From: Massilia endophytica
Lineage (GTDB): Bacteria; Pseudomonadota; Gammaproteobacteria; Burkholderiales; Burkholderiaceae_D
Reading direction: 5' to 3'
Assembly: GCF_021165955.1 (NCBI RefSeq)
Contig: NZ_CP088952.1
Location: 2,728,001 to 2,792,000, forward strand
DNA: 64,000 nucleotides
How positions within the stretch are numbered: position 1 is the first letter of the stretch; each line of letters opens with the position of its first letter. Below are positions 56,801 to 64,000 of this stretch, in pieces. The notes below the pieces were generated by a model, which was given only the letters and a program-made list of their open reading frames with translations, was not told the origin of the DNA and searched no databases. The position numbers and the translations under genes are program-made.

Positions 56801-57591
56801 GCGAGGGCGAAGCATTGCACGCGCTGGAACGCGCACTGGCCAACGCCCACAGCGTGCTGGCCGAGCGCACCGCGCAGGCCGCGCGCCATGCAGCGGACGC
56901 GCCGCCAGGAACGCCGGAGGACGCGCAAGCCGTCCAGTCGGCGCTCGATGCCGTCACCGCCGAGCGCAAGCTCGCGCACGATGCGGCGGCAGCCTGCCAT
57001 TTCGCGCTGGCCCAGGACGACGCACGCCGCGCCGCCGCCCAGTCCATGCTCGCCGAGATCACGCGGCAGGAGAACGAGCACCGGCGCTGGGCGCGGCTCG
57101 ATGACCTCATTGGTTCATCGGACGGCAAGCGGTTCAGGAACTACGCGCAGCAGTTCACACTCGAGGTGCTGCTCGGCTATGCCAACGCGCACCTGCAGCA
57201 GCTCGCGCCGCGCTATCTGCTGCAAAGAACGGACAATCCCGCCCAGCCTTCGCTCGGCCTCCTCGTGCGCGACCAGCACATGGGGGACGATCTGCGCTCC
57301 GTGCATTCGCTGTCCGGCGGCGAATCCTTCCTGGTGTCGCTGGCCCTCGCTTTGGGACTGGCATCGCTGTCCTCGAACCGGGTGCGGGTGGAATCGCTGT
57401 TTATCGATGAGGGCTTCGGCAGCCTGGATGCGGAAACCCTGCGGGTGGCAATGGACGCCCTGGACGGGCTGCAGGCAATGGGGAGGAAGGTGGGCATCAT
57501 CTCGCACGTGCAGGAGATGACGGAGAGGATCGCGGCAAAAATCGTCGTACAGCCCGCTGCGGGAGGCCGCAGCGCGGTCAGCGTTCAATAG
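53851..57591 (+). CDS. sbcC: Exonuclease SbcCD subunit C
   Basis: 1246 residues from the ATG at 53851 (M-K-I-L-R-I-G-G-K-N-L-A). Rad50-like architecture: Walker A G-P-T-G-A-G-K-S-T near residue 36, long coiled coils rich in alanine and glutamine, a zinc-hook C-P-V-C near residue 611, and a C-terminal ATPase half with L-S-G-G-E-S-F-L-V-S-L-A-L and F-I-D-E-G-F-G-S-L-D. The high alanine/GC content produces long false ORFs in other frames. Confidence 0.95.
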   Translation: MKILRIGGKNLASLADEFSVDFQAEPLASAGLFAISGPTGAGKSTLLDALCLALYDRTPRLLKATGKTPDAGDIIASDDTRTLLRRGTPEGYAEVDFEGNDGQPYRARWSVRRSRNKAAGALQATAMSLASLPGLLPIGGTKTEVKAEIEQRIGLSFDQFTRSVLLAQNEFATFLKSQDDERGQLLETLTGSTVYSEISKRAHERARQEQQALQRLHARLADQKPLGAEERAAAEERNTAAQTALADIDRRKGILEAQLRWRLQADQHAQGIAHAQQEIAARGEALEAAAPRRAALQRLEAVQAARPLADESQRLTTQADAIVSAIAQGEAGAQAAHAAQNEAASQLQQHAARLEAAEQARRAAAASLDQAKALDARIEALLPAHSQAQAALQTAVAAEASARNALSAKQAALDLLHAAQNAGAAWLDEHASRAAMAREWPRWEVLFSDAEQAGARARKADAAAMDLSQRLAAASTRHTALAARASSAAENLKALESRRQHATAALQAFDPAGLAARRNAISQRQTALGAAERAWTELDAAQQRKEQLEAQSSELQAVRSGAEQELAVAEQEKTAQRAAAAQAERSLRLTEAATGASVESLRATLEDGSPCPVCGATDHPYQQGGDKLHAMLAELQAELARCRTRLQAAIEQEATQRAIAQSAADRLARTAADLEALHATLKALSARWTAAAHALSGLPDEGRAAWFASQIDTVHAEQKACEAEEQALTAARTARDEAQAAFEQASAELAKLQQAAAEAQNEVTQLGTQLEATRQQAREATDHLEDRLSRLDAAFGDSTWRSSWRSDPARFHRQHQEESREWLAQQAACDERKAEIISGSVELRALEAAAKKAAGDLQAARLAHASAEEGMRAARSARATLWDGRPVMEVEAELQLAVDTARTALQAQQNAVHAAGQQRARADEALAQCRQRMADTQAAQRSAAEKLEQWLAQFRQRPDAAPDDPQTPEALRALLARPADDIRSEGEALHALERALANAHSVLAERTAQAARHAADAPPGTPEDAQAVQSALDAVTAERKLAHDAAAACHFALAQDDARRAAAQSMLAEITRQENEHRRWARLDDLIGSSDGKRFRNYAQQFTLEVLLGYANAHLQQLAPRYLLQRTDNPAQPSLGLLVRDQHMGDDLRSVHSLSGGESFLVSLALALGLASLSSNRVRVESLFIDEGFGSLDAETLRVAMDALDGLQAMGRKVGIISHVQEMTERIAAKIVVQPAAGGRSAVSVQ

Positions 57592-57599
57592 CCAGCAAG

Positions 57600-57755
57600 T
57601 CAGCGGTAATTCGTTGCGCCCCGCTCCATCTTCACCAGGTCCCATCCCAGCTCACGCCGGATCTGCTTGGGGTCGGGCGGCGGACGACGCTCCTCCACTT
57701 GCGTTTGCAGCCAGTGGCGGACTGCTTCCTTGCTCGGTTGCTTCTTCTCTTCCAT
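57600..57755 (-). CDS. Small charged protein of unknown function
   Basis: 51 residues from the ATG at 57755 (M-E-E-K-K-Q-P-S-K-E-A-V). A TTG at 57800 would add 15 residues. The sequence is helical and charged, with R-R-P-P-P-D-P-K-Q-I-R-R-E-L-G-W towards the end, and looks conserved rather than random. No function is recognised. It is convergent with sbcC, nine bases from its stop. Confidence 0.5.
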   Translation of the reverse strand: MEEKKQPSKEAVRHWLQTQVEERRPPPDPKQIRRELGWDLVKMERGATNYR

Positions 57756-57936
57756 GACGCGAACCTCATCTGAGAACTGGCGGTACTGCTGTCTACTCAA
57801 CGCGGGCGCCAGATAGCCCGTTGACCCTTGAATTGTAAAAAATATGTCTATCTCCGGATTGTCATGTTGTTATGGTCGGTGATCCGCTGCTTTGCCTGAT
57901 AAAATCCTGCTTTACGCCACATACGTCGAATCAATC

Positions 57937-58146
57937 ATGTTGAAAGCACCACGTACCCTGACCTTCAAGTGCGCCAAGTGCGGCAAGGCGGTCAAAGTTT
58001 CCGTTCAAAAGGTTTCCGCCTGCTCGCACATCACGCCGTACTCGGGCGTGTGCTCCTGCGGCGAGGTCAAGCTGCACGCCATTGGCCAGGCCGACGCCGT
58101 GAAGTCTTATCTCGATTCCAACGGTTTGTGGACCCATCACCACTGA
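57937..58146 (+). CDS. Small zinc-ribbon-like protein
   Basis: 69 residues from the ATG at 57937. A first cysteine pair F-K-C-A-K-C-G-K and a later C-S-H-I and V-C-S-C-G-E could bind one or two zinc ions, like a zinc ribbon. It ends W-T-H-H-H. It resembles small conserved betaproteobacterial proteins without known role. Confidence 0.6.
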   Translation: MLKAPRTLTFKCAKCGKAVKVSVQKVSACSHITPYSGVCSCGEVKLHAIGQADAVKSYLDSNGLWTHHH

Positions 58147-58208
58147 TCCGCCTCAAGTAATGGCGCGAAAGCGCCGTTAAAAAGTCAACACTGTCCAAGG
58201 TAGGCACC

Positions 58209-59021
58209 ATGACTTCGATTAATTCGCTGGCCCCGCGCGGCTACCAGAACCCGGCACTCGGCAATAACGCCGCGGCGCTCCGCAATCCGCCCGCAGGAGA
58301 ACTCAAGCGCGCGGACCAGGGCAGCCCGGTTTCCCTGTCGAGCAAGGGCCTCGACCTGGAACAGCGGGTGAGCTCGCTGGGCCATGCCACCGTGGACCTG
58401 GCGCAGAACCTGCTGGGCAGTTTCGCCCAGAAGATGTTCGGCAATGCCATGCAGGGCGCCACCATCGATTACGATGCCGTCAGCCTGGAATCGGCTGCCA
58501 GCTTCGAATCGGGCGTGCTGCACAGCGAAGGCCCGGACGGCGTGTTCGACGCCCAGGCCTTCAGCCTCAGCGAAAGCTCCCATTTCGTCGGCAAGGGCAC
58601 CATTACCCTGGCGGACGGCCAGCAGTACGAGTTTGAAGTCGAGGTCCGCTACGAGGCCTCGCTCAAGGCCGCTTCGGCATCGAGCAGCAGCGCCGGCGAG
58701 AACCCGGCCATGCCGCTGCCTGCCGTCGAGTTCCCGGACATCGACTTCCCCGGCAGCCTGGCCGACCTGTTCCGCCTGCTCGAAAAACCCGTCAAGGGCG
58801 AGGTCAAGAAGGACGAGGACAGCCTGGGCGCCCTCTCCCTGCGCCTGCTCAAGCTGGTCAACCGCGAAGCCAGCGACATCTACAGTCCGCCCGAAGCGAA
58901 GGCGAAGGCGGTAGCCGATGCCTACGGCGGCGAAATTGCACCGGCTGTTGCGGCCGAGGCCCCTGCCGCGCCCGAAACGCTTGTCCCGGCCGAGCCTGCT
59001 GCTCAGGGCGACAGCGCCTGA
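58209..59021 (+). CDS. Protein of unknown function, alanine- and glutamate-rich C terminus
   Basis: 270 residues. The N-terminal 70 are disordered and serine-proline rich, followed by an amphipathic helix (T-V-D-L-A-Q-N-L-L-G-S-F-A-Q-K-M) and a beta segment around T-L-A-D-G-Q-Q-Y-E-F-E-V-E-V-R-Y. The last 40 residues are alanine-proline-glutamate repeats. No signal peptide or membrane segment is seen and no family is recognised. Confidence 0.6.
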   Translation: MTSINSLAPRGYQNPALGNNAAALRNPPAGELKRADQGSPVSLSSKGLDLEQRVSSLGHATVDLAQNLLGSFAQKMFGNAMQGATIDYDAVSLESAASFESGVLHSEGPDGVFDAQAFSLSESSHFVGKGTITLADGQQYEFEVEVRYEASLKAASASSSSAGENPAMPLPAVEFPDIDFPGSLADLFRLLEKPVKGEVKKDEDSLGALSLRLLKLVNREASDIYSPPEAKAKAVADAYGGEIAPAVAAEAPAAPETLVPAEPAAQGDSA

Positions 59022-59104
59022 CGCCGCGCGTATAATAAGCAGCTCATCGAAACCGCTTGCCTCCGCGCAGGCGGTTTCGCCGTTTACTCCCGACGAAGAA
59101 GACC

Positions 59105-60262
59105 ATGCAAGAAGCCGGCGCGCCTCAACTCATCCATTGGACCGAAAACGGCGAAGAACGTTCCGCGCGCTGGCATTCGGAAGCGGGCATGCCGCCGCCC
59201 AGGCGCGTGGCGATTGCGGACGACCGCATGAATGCCGACGTGGCCTACCGCCTGGCCTGCGAAGGCACGGCGCTGCTGTGGCGGGGCGACTTCCAGAACG
59301 CGCGGCAGCTGCTCCAGGCGCTGGCGCGGCGCACCGGCCACAAGGGCAAGGGCGGCAAGAAAGCCAGGGCCCCGAAGGTTCCTGGCTCGGCCACCGAAGC
59401 CTTCCACCTGCACCGCCAGGCACAGTCGCAGCGCGCCCGCACCCTGGCCATGCTGCTGATTCCCTTCGAGCCCGGCTATACCATTCCCCTGCGCCGCGCG
59501 CCGGATGTAAAGCTGGCCTGCAATGAGGCCTACGGCCGGGGCGAGGACGCCTTCGTCATCTCCCTGCGCGAACTGCTGGGCCTGATCGGCGCCCACGAGT
59601 GGCGCAAGGCGGGCGTGGAGATTCCTGCGCTGGGCGAACGCATCCATCCGCATTACGGCGTGTTCTCGCCGGTGCGCGGCGAGTATGTGCAGCTGGTGGC
59701 GGAAACGCCGCTGCCGCGCGGCGCCCAGCTTGCCTTCGATATCGGCGCGGGCACGGGCGTGCTCTCGGCCGTGCTGGCGAAACGCGGCGTCGCCCATATT
59801 GTGGCGACCGACATGGACCAGCGGGCGCTGAGCTGCGCCCGCGACAATATCGCGCGGCTGGGACTGGACGAGCAGATCGAGCTGATCGAGGCCGACCTCT
59901 TTCCCGAAGGACGTGCGCCGCTGGTGGTCTGCAATCCACCGTGGGTGCCAGCGCGGCCCAGCTCTTCCATCGAGCACGCCGTGTACGACCCGGACAGCCG
60001 CATGCTGCGCGGTTTCCTCGCCGGCCTGAAGGACCACCTGACGCCAGGCGGAGAAGGCTGGCTCATCCTTTCCGACCTGGCCGAGCATCTGGGCCTGCGC
60101 CCCCGCGAGCAACTGCTGGGCTGGGTTGCCGAGGCGGGGCTGCAGGTGCTGGGCCGCCAGGACGTGCGCCCTGTGCATCCCCGCTCCCAGGACGCTGACG
60201 ATCCCCTGCACGCGGCGCGCGCGGCGGAAGTGACCTCGCTGTGGCGGCTCGGAATCGCATAA
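59105..60262 (+). CDS. Class I SAM-dependent methyltransferase
   Basis: 385 residues from the ATG at 59105. The C-terminal half is a Rossmann methyltransferase with motif I F-D-I-G-A-G-T-G-V-L-S and motif IV V-V-C-N-P-P-W-V-P. The N-P-P-W form is typical of HemK/RsmC-like enzymes that methylate glutamine or purine amino groups. The N-terminal 200 residues appear to be a family-specific substrate domain. The exact target is unknown. Confidence 0.85.
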   Translation: MQEAGAPQLIHWTENGEERSARWHSEAGMPPPRRVAIADDRMNADVAYRLACEGTALLWRGDFQNARQLLQALARRTGHKGKGGKKARAPKVPGSATEAFHLHRQAQSQRARTLAMLLIPFEPGYTIPLRRAPDVKLACNEAYGRGEDAFVISLRELLGLIGAHEWRKAGVEIPALGERIHPHYGVFSPVRGEYVQLVAETPLPRGAQLAFDIGAGTGVLSAVLAKRGVAHIVATDMDQRALSCARDNIARLGLDEQIELIEADLFPEGRAPLVVCNPPWVPARPSSSIEHAVYDPDSRMLRGFLAGLKDHLTPGGEGWLILSDLAEHLGLRPREQLLGWVAEAGLQVLGRQDVRPVHPRSQDADDPLHAARAAEVTSLWRLGIA

Positions 60263-60269
60263 GCCGACC

Positions 60270-60298
60270 TTGCGGAAATGGCGGTCACGATATATAAT
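60270..60298 (+). promoter_or_regulatory. Sigma-70 promoter of initiator tRNA
   Basis: TTGCGG (60270-60275), 17-base spacer, perfect TATAAT (60293-60298), 12 bases before the tRNA-fMet start. Confidence 0.8.
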
Positions 60299-60310
60299 GC
60301 TTGCCTCAGA

Positions 60311-60387
60311 CGCGGGGTGGAGCAGTCTGGCAGCTCGTCGGGCTCATAACCCGAAGGTCACAGGTTCAAATCCTGTCCCCGCAACCA
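60311..60387 (+). tRNA. Initiator tRNA-fMet (CAT)
   Basis: 77 bases with encoded CCA. Initiator hallmarks are present: an unpaired C1-A72 at the end of the acceptor stem and three consecutive G-C pairs (GGG/CCC) at the base of the anticodon stem. Anticodon CAT. Confidence 0.96.
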
Positions 60388-60394
60388 GATACGC

Positions 60395-60429
60395 AAGCCG
60401 TTGATTTCGAAAGGAATCAGCGGCTTTTT
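60395..60429 (+). terminator. Rho-independent terminator of tRNA-fMet
   Basis: A 12-base-pair stem (AAGCCGTTGATT with AATCAGCGGCTT, one G-T pair) followed by TTTT. It also overlaps the last codons of the convergent gene at 60417. Confidence 0.85.
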
Positions 60430-60848
60430 GCTATGGACTGCCCGAGGTGTTCCCATCTTTCGCGGAGAATCTGGCAGACCTCCAGCGATTGGCGATCTGT
60501 CGTGTCGACGAACGCCAGCAGGCCTGAGCCTGCCAACAGACGATTCTGGACCTCGACCAAATCGGCAATGTCCTCCGGCGCCTCCCCAGCATGCGCTGTA
60601 GTGAGAACATTCAGCCTGCGTTCATCCTCCAGTATTTCGTCGGCCGCATCTTCGATCTCGTGCGCATTTTCGCTGCAGCAAAGGAACACGCTTACGCCAG
60701 CTAGTGCAGCGTTCCTGACGATACGCGATACAGGCACCTTCCCGCGGAGTGACAGTAGACACATCTTCACGGGATCACCGGATGCCATAAGCTCCGTCCA
60801 ATCAGGCTCCGCACCATCCGGAAAAACCTGCAGCTGTAGATCTTTCAT
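60417..60848 (-). CDS. Protein of unknown function, second gene of a two-gene unit
   Basis: 143 residues. It has Q-L-Q-V-F-P-D-G-A-E-P-D-W at the start, L-L-A-G-S-G-L-L-A-F-V-D-T near the end and an alternating beta-alpha pattern that could be a Rossmann-like or receiver-like fold, but no family is recognised. The ATG overlaps the stop of the gene before it by four bases. Placed next to tRNA-fMet, it could be an accessory gene. Confidence 0.55.
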   Translation of the reverse strand: MKDLQLQVFPDGAEPDWTELMASGDPVKMCLLSLRGKVPVSRIVRNAALAGVSVFLCCSENAHEIEDAADEILEDERRLNVLTTAHAGEAPEDIADLVEVQNRLLAGSGLLAFVDTTDRQSLEVCQILRERWEHLGQSIAKSR

Positions 60849-61102
60849 GGTTTCCCACCTGATCCTTTGCTTAAAACCGCATCAATGCTGCGCTCGAATG
60901 TCCGGATTTCGCTTTCCAGATGCCTGATGCGTGCCACTCTTTGAGCTTCGATCAGTTCATCCGGCATAGCCTCCATGCCCCGGCGCACAGACCTTTGACG
61001 CTGAAAATCTTCAATCTTGCGCTGATGGCGCTCGATCTGGCGCCGCCATGACCGGACAGCACGTCTTTCCTCTGCTGACAATCCGCTTTCGTCAGGATTC
61101 AT
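60845..61102 (-). CDS. Small coiled-coil protein of unknown function, first gene of a two-gene unit
   Basis: 85 residues from the ATG at 61102 (M-N-P-D-E-S-G-L-S-A-E-E-R); the longer frame to 61351 is antisense to the next gene's 5' region and is rejected. The sequence is basic and helical (R-Q-I-E-R-H-Q-R-K-I-E-D-F-Q), likely a coiled coil. It ends in an ATGA overlap with the following gene, so the two proteins are probably made together and may interact. Confidence 0.5.
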   Translation of the reverse strand: MNPDESGLSAEERRAVRSWRRQIERHQRKIEDFQRQRSVRRGMEAMPDELIEAQRVARIRHLESEIRTFERSIDAVLSKGSGGKP

Positions 61103-61236
61103 TATAGGCACCGGCACACGGGGAGGCACCAACGATAAGATGCACGCGCCCCCGCTGTGCTGAGCAAATGCAAAATGAGCTCGTTCGGAGTTGCCGGGGT
61201 GATACAATTTTCGCGCCGCTAACTCAGGAGATGTAT

Positions 61237-62862
61237 GTGAACGACAAGGACCAGCCAAGCAATCCATCGCGACGGAAAATTTTTCAGGCAGCCACCGCCG
61301 CCGGTATCGCCAGCAGCCTGCCCGCCGTTGCGGCGGCGCCGAAAGCCGCAAAGGGCTCGCTCGACGAGAAGCTGAAGGCGAATGTGAAGAATGTGGTGGT
61401 GATCTATCTGGAGAACCGCAGCTTCAACAACCTGTTCGGCGACTTCCCCGGTCTTGCGTCTCCCCTCTCTTCGCTGTCTGCGGACCGCTACCAGCAGCGC
61501 GACCGCGATGGCAAGGTCCTGCCTTCGCTGCCGAAGATCTGGGGCGGCATGGTGCCCACGCCGCAGGATATCGGCGGCAAGCGCTATGAATTGAAAGAGG
61601 ACGAGATCAAGGATCTGCCGAACGCGCCGTTCGTGCTCAGGGATACCGCGGGCAAGCCGCTGCCGGAATCCGTCATCACGCGCGACCTCACCCACCGCTT
61701 CTACCAGAACCAGATGCAGATCAACGGCGGCAGGAACGATGCCTTCGTGGCCTGGGGCGACACGGGCGCCATGGTGATGGGCTACTACGGCGAAACGCAC
61801 AAGAACCTCGGTCTGTGGCAGGTCGCGCGCCAGTTCACGCTGTGCGACAACTTCTTCATGGCGGCCTTCGGCGGCTCCTACCTGAACCACCAGTTCCTGA
61901 TCTCCGGCCGCACGCCCGAGTACTTCAACGCATCCAGCACCGCCGCCAAGCGCAAGATCGCGCAGACCAGCGACGGCCCCACCGGAACCAAGCTCGCCGT
62001 GACGCCGGACAGCCCGCACGGCGCGCTGCAGGGCAAGCCCAAGTTCGTGAACGACGGCGCCATCACGCCGGACGGCTACGCGGTCAACACCATGGCGCCG
62101 CCCTATCAGCCGAGCTATGTCCGCCCGGCGCCCGGCGGCGACCCGCGCTATGCCGATCCGGCCGATGCCTCCACGCTGCCGCCGCAATCCTACGACACCA
62201 TCGGCGACCTGCTGTCGCGCAAGGGCGTGAGCTGGGCATGGTATGGCGGCGCATGGCAGGCCGCGCTGGACGACAAGGGCGCGGGCTCGAAGCCGAACTT
62301 CCAATATCATCACCAGCCCTTCAACTACTTCAGCAATTACGCGCCGGGCACCGCGGCGCGCGCCGAGCACCTGCGCGACGGCGGCATGGGCGACAGCCCC
62401 ATCTCGAACAAATTCCTGGCCGACGCAGTGGCAGGCAAGCTCCCCGCCGTAAGCTTCTACAAGCCGCAAGGGAACCTGAACCTGCACGCAGGCTACTCCG
62501 ACATCGAATCGGGCGACCAGCACATCGTGAACGTGATCGAGCACCTGAAGCATTCGCCGCAATGGGCGAACATGGTGGTGGTGATCACCTTCGACGAGAA
62601 CGGCGGCTGGTGGGACCATGTGGCGCCGCCCAAGGGCGACCGCTGGGGCCCGGGCAGCCGCGTTCCCGCCATCGTGGTGTCGCCCTTTGCGAAGAAAGGC
62701 GCGGTGGACCACAGCTTCTACGACACCACCTCGATCCTGCGCTTCATCACGCGCCTGCACGGGCTGCCGCTGCTGGAAGGCCTGGCTGCGCGCAACAAGG
62801 CCTTCGCGGAACACCATGCGCTGCCGCCGGGAGACCTGACGGGCGCCCTCGTTTTCCGTTGA
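61237..62862 (+). CDS. Tat-exported phospholipase C/acid phosphatase family protein
   Basis: 541 residues from a GTG at 61237 six bases after AGGAG; an ATG at 61231 is equally in frame. A twin-arginine signal (S-R-R-K-I-F-Q-A-A-T) precedes the phosphoesterase domain. The family includes phospholipase C and AcpA. Motifs: V-V-V-I-Y-L-E-N-R-S-F-N-N-L-F near the N terminus (metal site and nucleophile serine), later D-E-N-G-G-W-W-D-H-V. It would hydrolyse phosphoesters outside the cytosol, perhaps for phosphate supply. Confidence 0.88.
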   Translation: MNDKDQPSNPSRRKIFQAATAAGIASSLPAVAAAPKAAKGSLDEKLKANVKNVVVIYLENRSFNNLFGDFPGLASPLSSLSADRYQQRDRDGKVLPSLPKIWGGMVPTPQDIGGKRYELKEDEIKDLPNAPFVLRDTAGKPLPESVITRDLTHRFYQNQMQINGGRNDAFVAWGDTGAMVMGYYGETHKNLGLWQVARQFTLCDNFFMAAFGGSYLNHQFLISGRTPEYFNASSTAAKRKIAQTSDGPTGTKLAVTPDSPHGALQGKPKFVNDGAITPDGYAVNTMAPPYQPSYVRPAPGGDPRYADPADASTLPPQSYDTIGDLLSRKGVSWAWYGGAWQAALDDKGAGSKPNFQYHHQPFNYFSNYAPGTAARAEHLRDGGMGDSPISNKFLADAVAGKLPAVSFYKPQGNLNLHAGYSDIESGDQHIVNVIEHLKHSPQWANMVVVITFDENGGWWDHVAPPKGDRWGPGSRVPAIVVSPFAKKGAVDHSFYDTTSILRFITRLHGLPLLEGLAARNKAFAEHHALPPGDLTGALVFR

Positions 62863-62946
62863 CGGTTGTGTTACACTGCGCCCCGCTTTAGATATCGAAG
62901 CCCGACTGTTTCAGCCGGGCTTTTGTTTTGTACGGCGCTTTGGACG

Positions 62947-63171
62947 ATGAGAGACAAAAAAGATCACGCGACATTCGACCTGCCCGGCTTCGGCCCCGCA
63001 GCGCCAATGGAACCGGAACCGAAGCGCCCTCCTCCGCCGCGCCAGCGCAGGCCTGCCATGAAGCAGGAGCAGCTGGAACTGCTGGAACCGACCGACACAA
63101 CCGGGCTGCCGCTGTGGCAGCGCGACGAGAATCTCGACCTGACAGGCCTGCCGATCTGGCGCCGCGACTGA
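62947..63171 (+). CDS. Small protein with duplicated G-L-P-x-W motif
   Basis: 74 residues from the ATG at 62947. Proline-rich middle part (P-K-R-P-P-P-P-R-Q-R-R) and a C-terminal duplication: T-G-L-P-L-W-Q-R-D followed by T-G-L-P-I-W-R-R-D. A family is not recognised. The repeat of a short tryptophan motif suggests a binding tail. Confidence 0.55.
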   Translation: MRDKKDHATFDLPGFGPAAPMEPEPKRPPPPRQRRPAMKQEQLELLEPTDTTGLPLWQRDENLDLTGLPIWRRD

Positions 63172-63240
63172 GGCGGTGCAGCCGCGCCGCCGGGGGCGCG
63201 ACTTTGCTAGACTGTACCCACCCTCTTTCCTATCTTCGCC

Positions 63241-64000
63241 ATGACTTCCTTCGCCAGCCTGCCGCTTTCCCCCTCCTTCCTCGCGAACCTCGATTCGCTG
63301 GGCTACCGCGAAATGACGCCGATCCAGGCGCAAAGCCTGCCGCATGTACTGCAGGGCCGCGACCTGATCGCGCAGGCCAAGACGGGCAGCGGCAAGACGG
63401 CGGCTTTCGGCATCGGCCTGCTGCAGAAGATCAATCCCGCCTGGTTCGCCACGCAGGGCCTTGCACTCTGCCCCACGCGCGAACTGGCGGACCAGGTGGC
63501 CAATGAGCTGCGCCGCCTGGCGCGCAGCATGGGCAATGTGAAGATCCTGGTGCTGACGGGCGGCGCGCCGATGCGCCCGCAGATCGCGTCGCTGGAACAC
63601 GGCGCGCATATCGTCGTGGGCACCCCGGGCCGCATCCGCGACCATATCTCGCGCCAGACCATCGATCTCTCCACCGTGCAGGCCCTCGTGCTCGACGAGG
63701 CGGACCGCATGACGGACATGGGTTTCTACGACGAGATCGCGGGCATCGTCAGCGCCTGCCCGAAACGCCGCCAGACCTTGCTGTTCTCCGCCACCTACCC
63801 AGACGATATCCGCCAGGCCACGGAAGCTTTCCTCGCCGATCCCGTGGAAATCAGCGTGGAAGTGCAGCACACGGGCGGCCAGATCGAGCAGCGCTTCTAC
63901 GAGATCGGCTTCGACGAGCGCGACGAGGCAGTGGCCCGCCTGCTGAAGCACTACCGCCCGGCCTCCTGCATCATCTTCTGCAACACCAAAGTGCATTGCC
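63241..64000 (+). CDS. dbpA: DEAD-box RNA helicase DbpA-like (3' end outside window)
   Basis: At least 253 residues; the frame is open to the window end. Motifs in order: Q-motif T-P-I-Q-A-Q-S, Walker A A-K-T-G-S-G-K-T, P-T-R-E-L-A-D-Q-V, G-T-P-G-R, D-E-A-D and S-A-T. The pattern resembles DbpA, which unwinds 23S rRNA near hairpin 92. The C-terminal RNA-binding domain that would confirm this lies outside the window, so another DEAD-box helicase is possible. Confidence 0.75.
   Translation, partial: MTSFASLPLSPSFLANLDSLGYREMTPIQAQSLPHVLQGRDLIAQAKTGSGKTAAFGIGLLQKINPAWFATQGLALCPTRELADQVANELRRLARSMGNVKILVLTGGAPMRPQIASLEHGAHIVVGTPGRIRDHISRQTIDLSTVQALVLDEADRMTDMGFYDEIAGIVSACPKRRQTLLFSATYPDDIRQATEAFLADPVEISVEVQHTGGQIEQRFYEIGFDERDEAVARLLKHYRPASCIIFCNTKVHC

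Overview
The window is a high-GC chromosomal segment of a betaproteobacterium. The best fit is family Oxalobacteraceae of the Burkholderiales (Massilia, Duganella or Pseudoduganella type). This rests on the order rpoE-rseA-degP-grx / lepA-lepB-DUF4845-rnc-era-recO-pdxJ-acpS-uvrC-pgsA-tRNA(Gly/Cys), on the block DUF177-rpmF-plsX-fabHDG-acpP-fabF with maf divergent from it, and on general protein similarity. The assignment is from gene order and recalled family features; no database search was possible.

Layout. 1-5 kb: end of a CHAD-domain gene, a frameshifted small ORF, a uridine kinase, a LysE exporter, a Cache-domain periplasmic protein, an acetyltransferase, a PGTGPG-repeat protein, a small membrane protein and a tautomerase. 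5.0-11.1 kb: a 6.1-kb accessory block lying between a 3'-terminal tRNA-Cys fragment (5041-5088) and the intact tRNA-Cys gene (11145-11218), in the arrangement left by integration into a tRNA 3' end. It carries an MmyB-type regulator, a molybdenum hydroxylase large subunit, an alpha/beta hydrolase without the usual serine nucleophile, a RibD/DHFR-like reductase, an acetyltransferase and the separated 2Fe-2S subunit. 11.1-24.5 kb: a minus-strand housekeeping block (tRNA-Cys, three identical tRNA-Gly, pgsA, uvrC, acpS, pdxJ, recO, era, rnc, lepB, lepA, then grx, degP, rseA, rpoE), with a probable sigma-E autoregulatory promoter.

24.5-25.7 kb: an IS110-family element. Its left noncoding end folds into two stem-loops whose loop sequences match the interrupted target and the element's own ends, as expected of a bridge RNA. 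The target is a palindromic intergenic repeat present in several copies in the window (near 24.5/25.7, 29.3 and 36.8 kb, plus a single hairpin inside recO). 25.8-32.4 kb: the fatty-acid and phospholipid synthesis cluster with rpmF and DUF177. 32.5-41 kb: maf, an RsmI-like methyltransferase, an EAL-HDOD protein, rlmJ, two coupled small unknown genes, isocitrate lyase, an MFS transporter, an AraC regulator and a secreted protein.

41-64 kb: clpB with a heat-shock promoter, moaE, a DUF349 protein, a hemerythrin-like protein, a DUF2804/YcaQ-family pair, a large PAS-GGDEF protein, sbcDC, several small conserved proteins, a class I methyltransferase, initiator tRNA with a clear promoter and terminator, two small unknown genes, a Tat-exported phospholipase C/acid phosphatase-type enzyme and the start of a DEAD-box helicase that runs off the window.

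Most of the window is core metabolism. The accessory signals are the IS110/bridge RNA/repeat system, the tRNA-Cys-flanked block and a handful of small unknown proteins.
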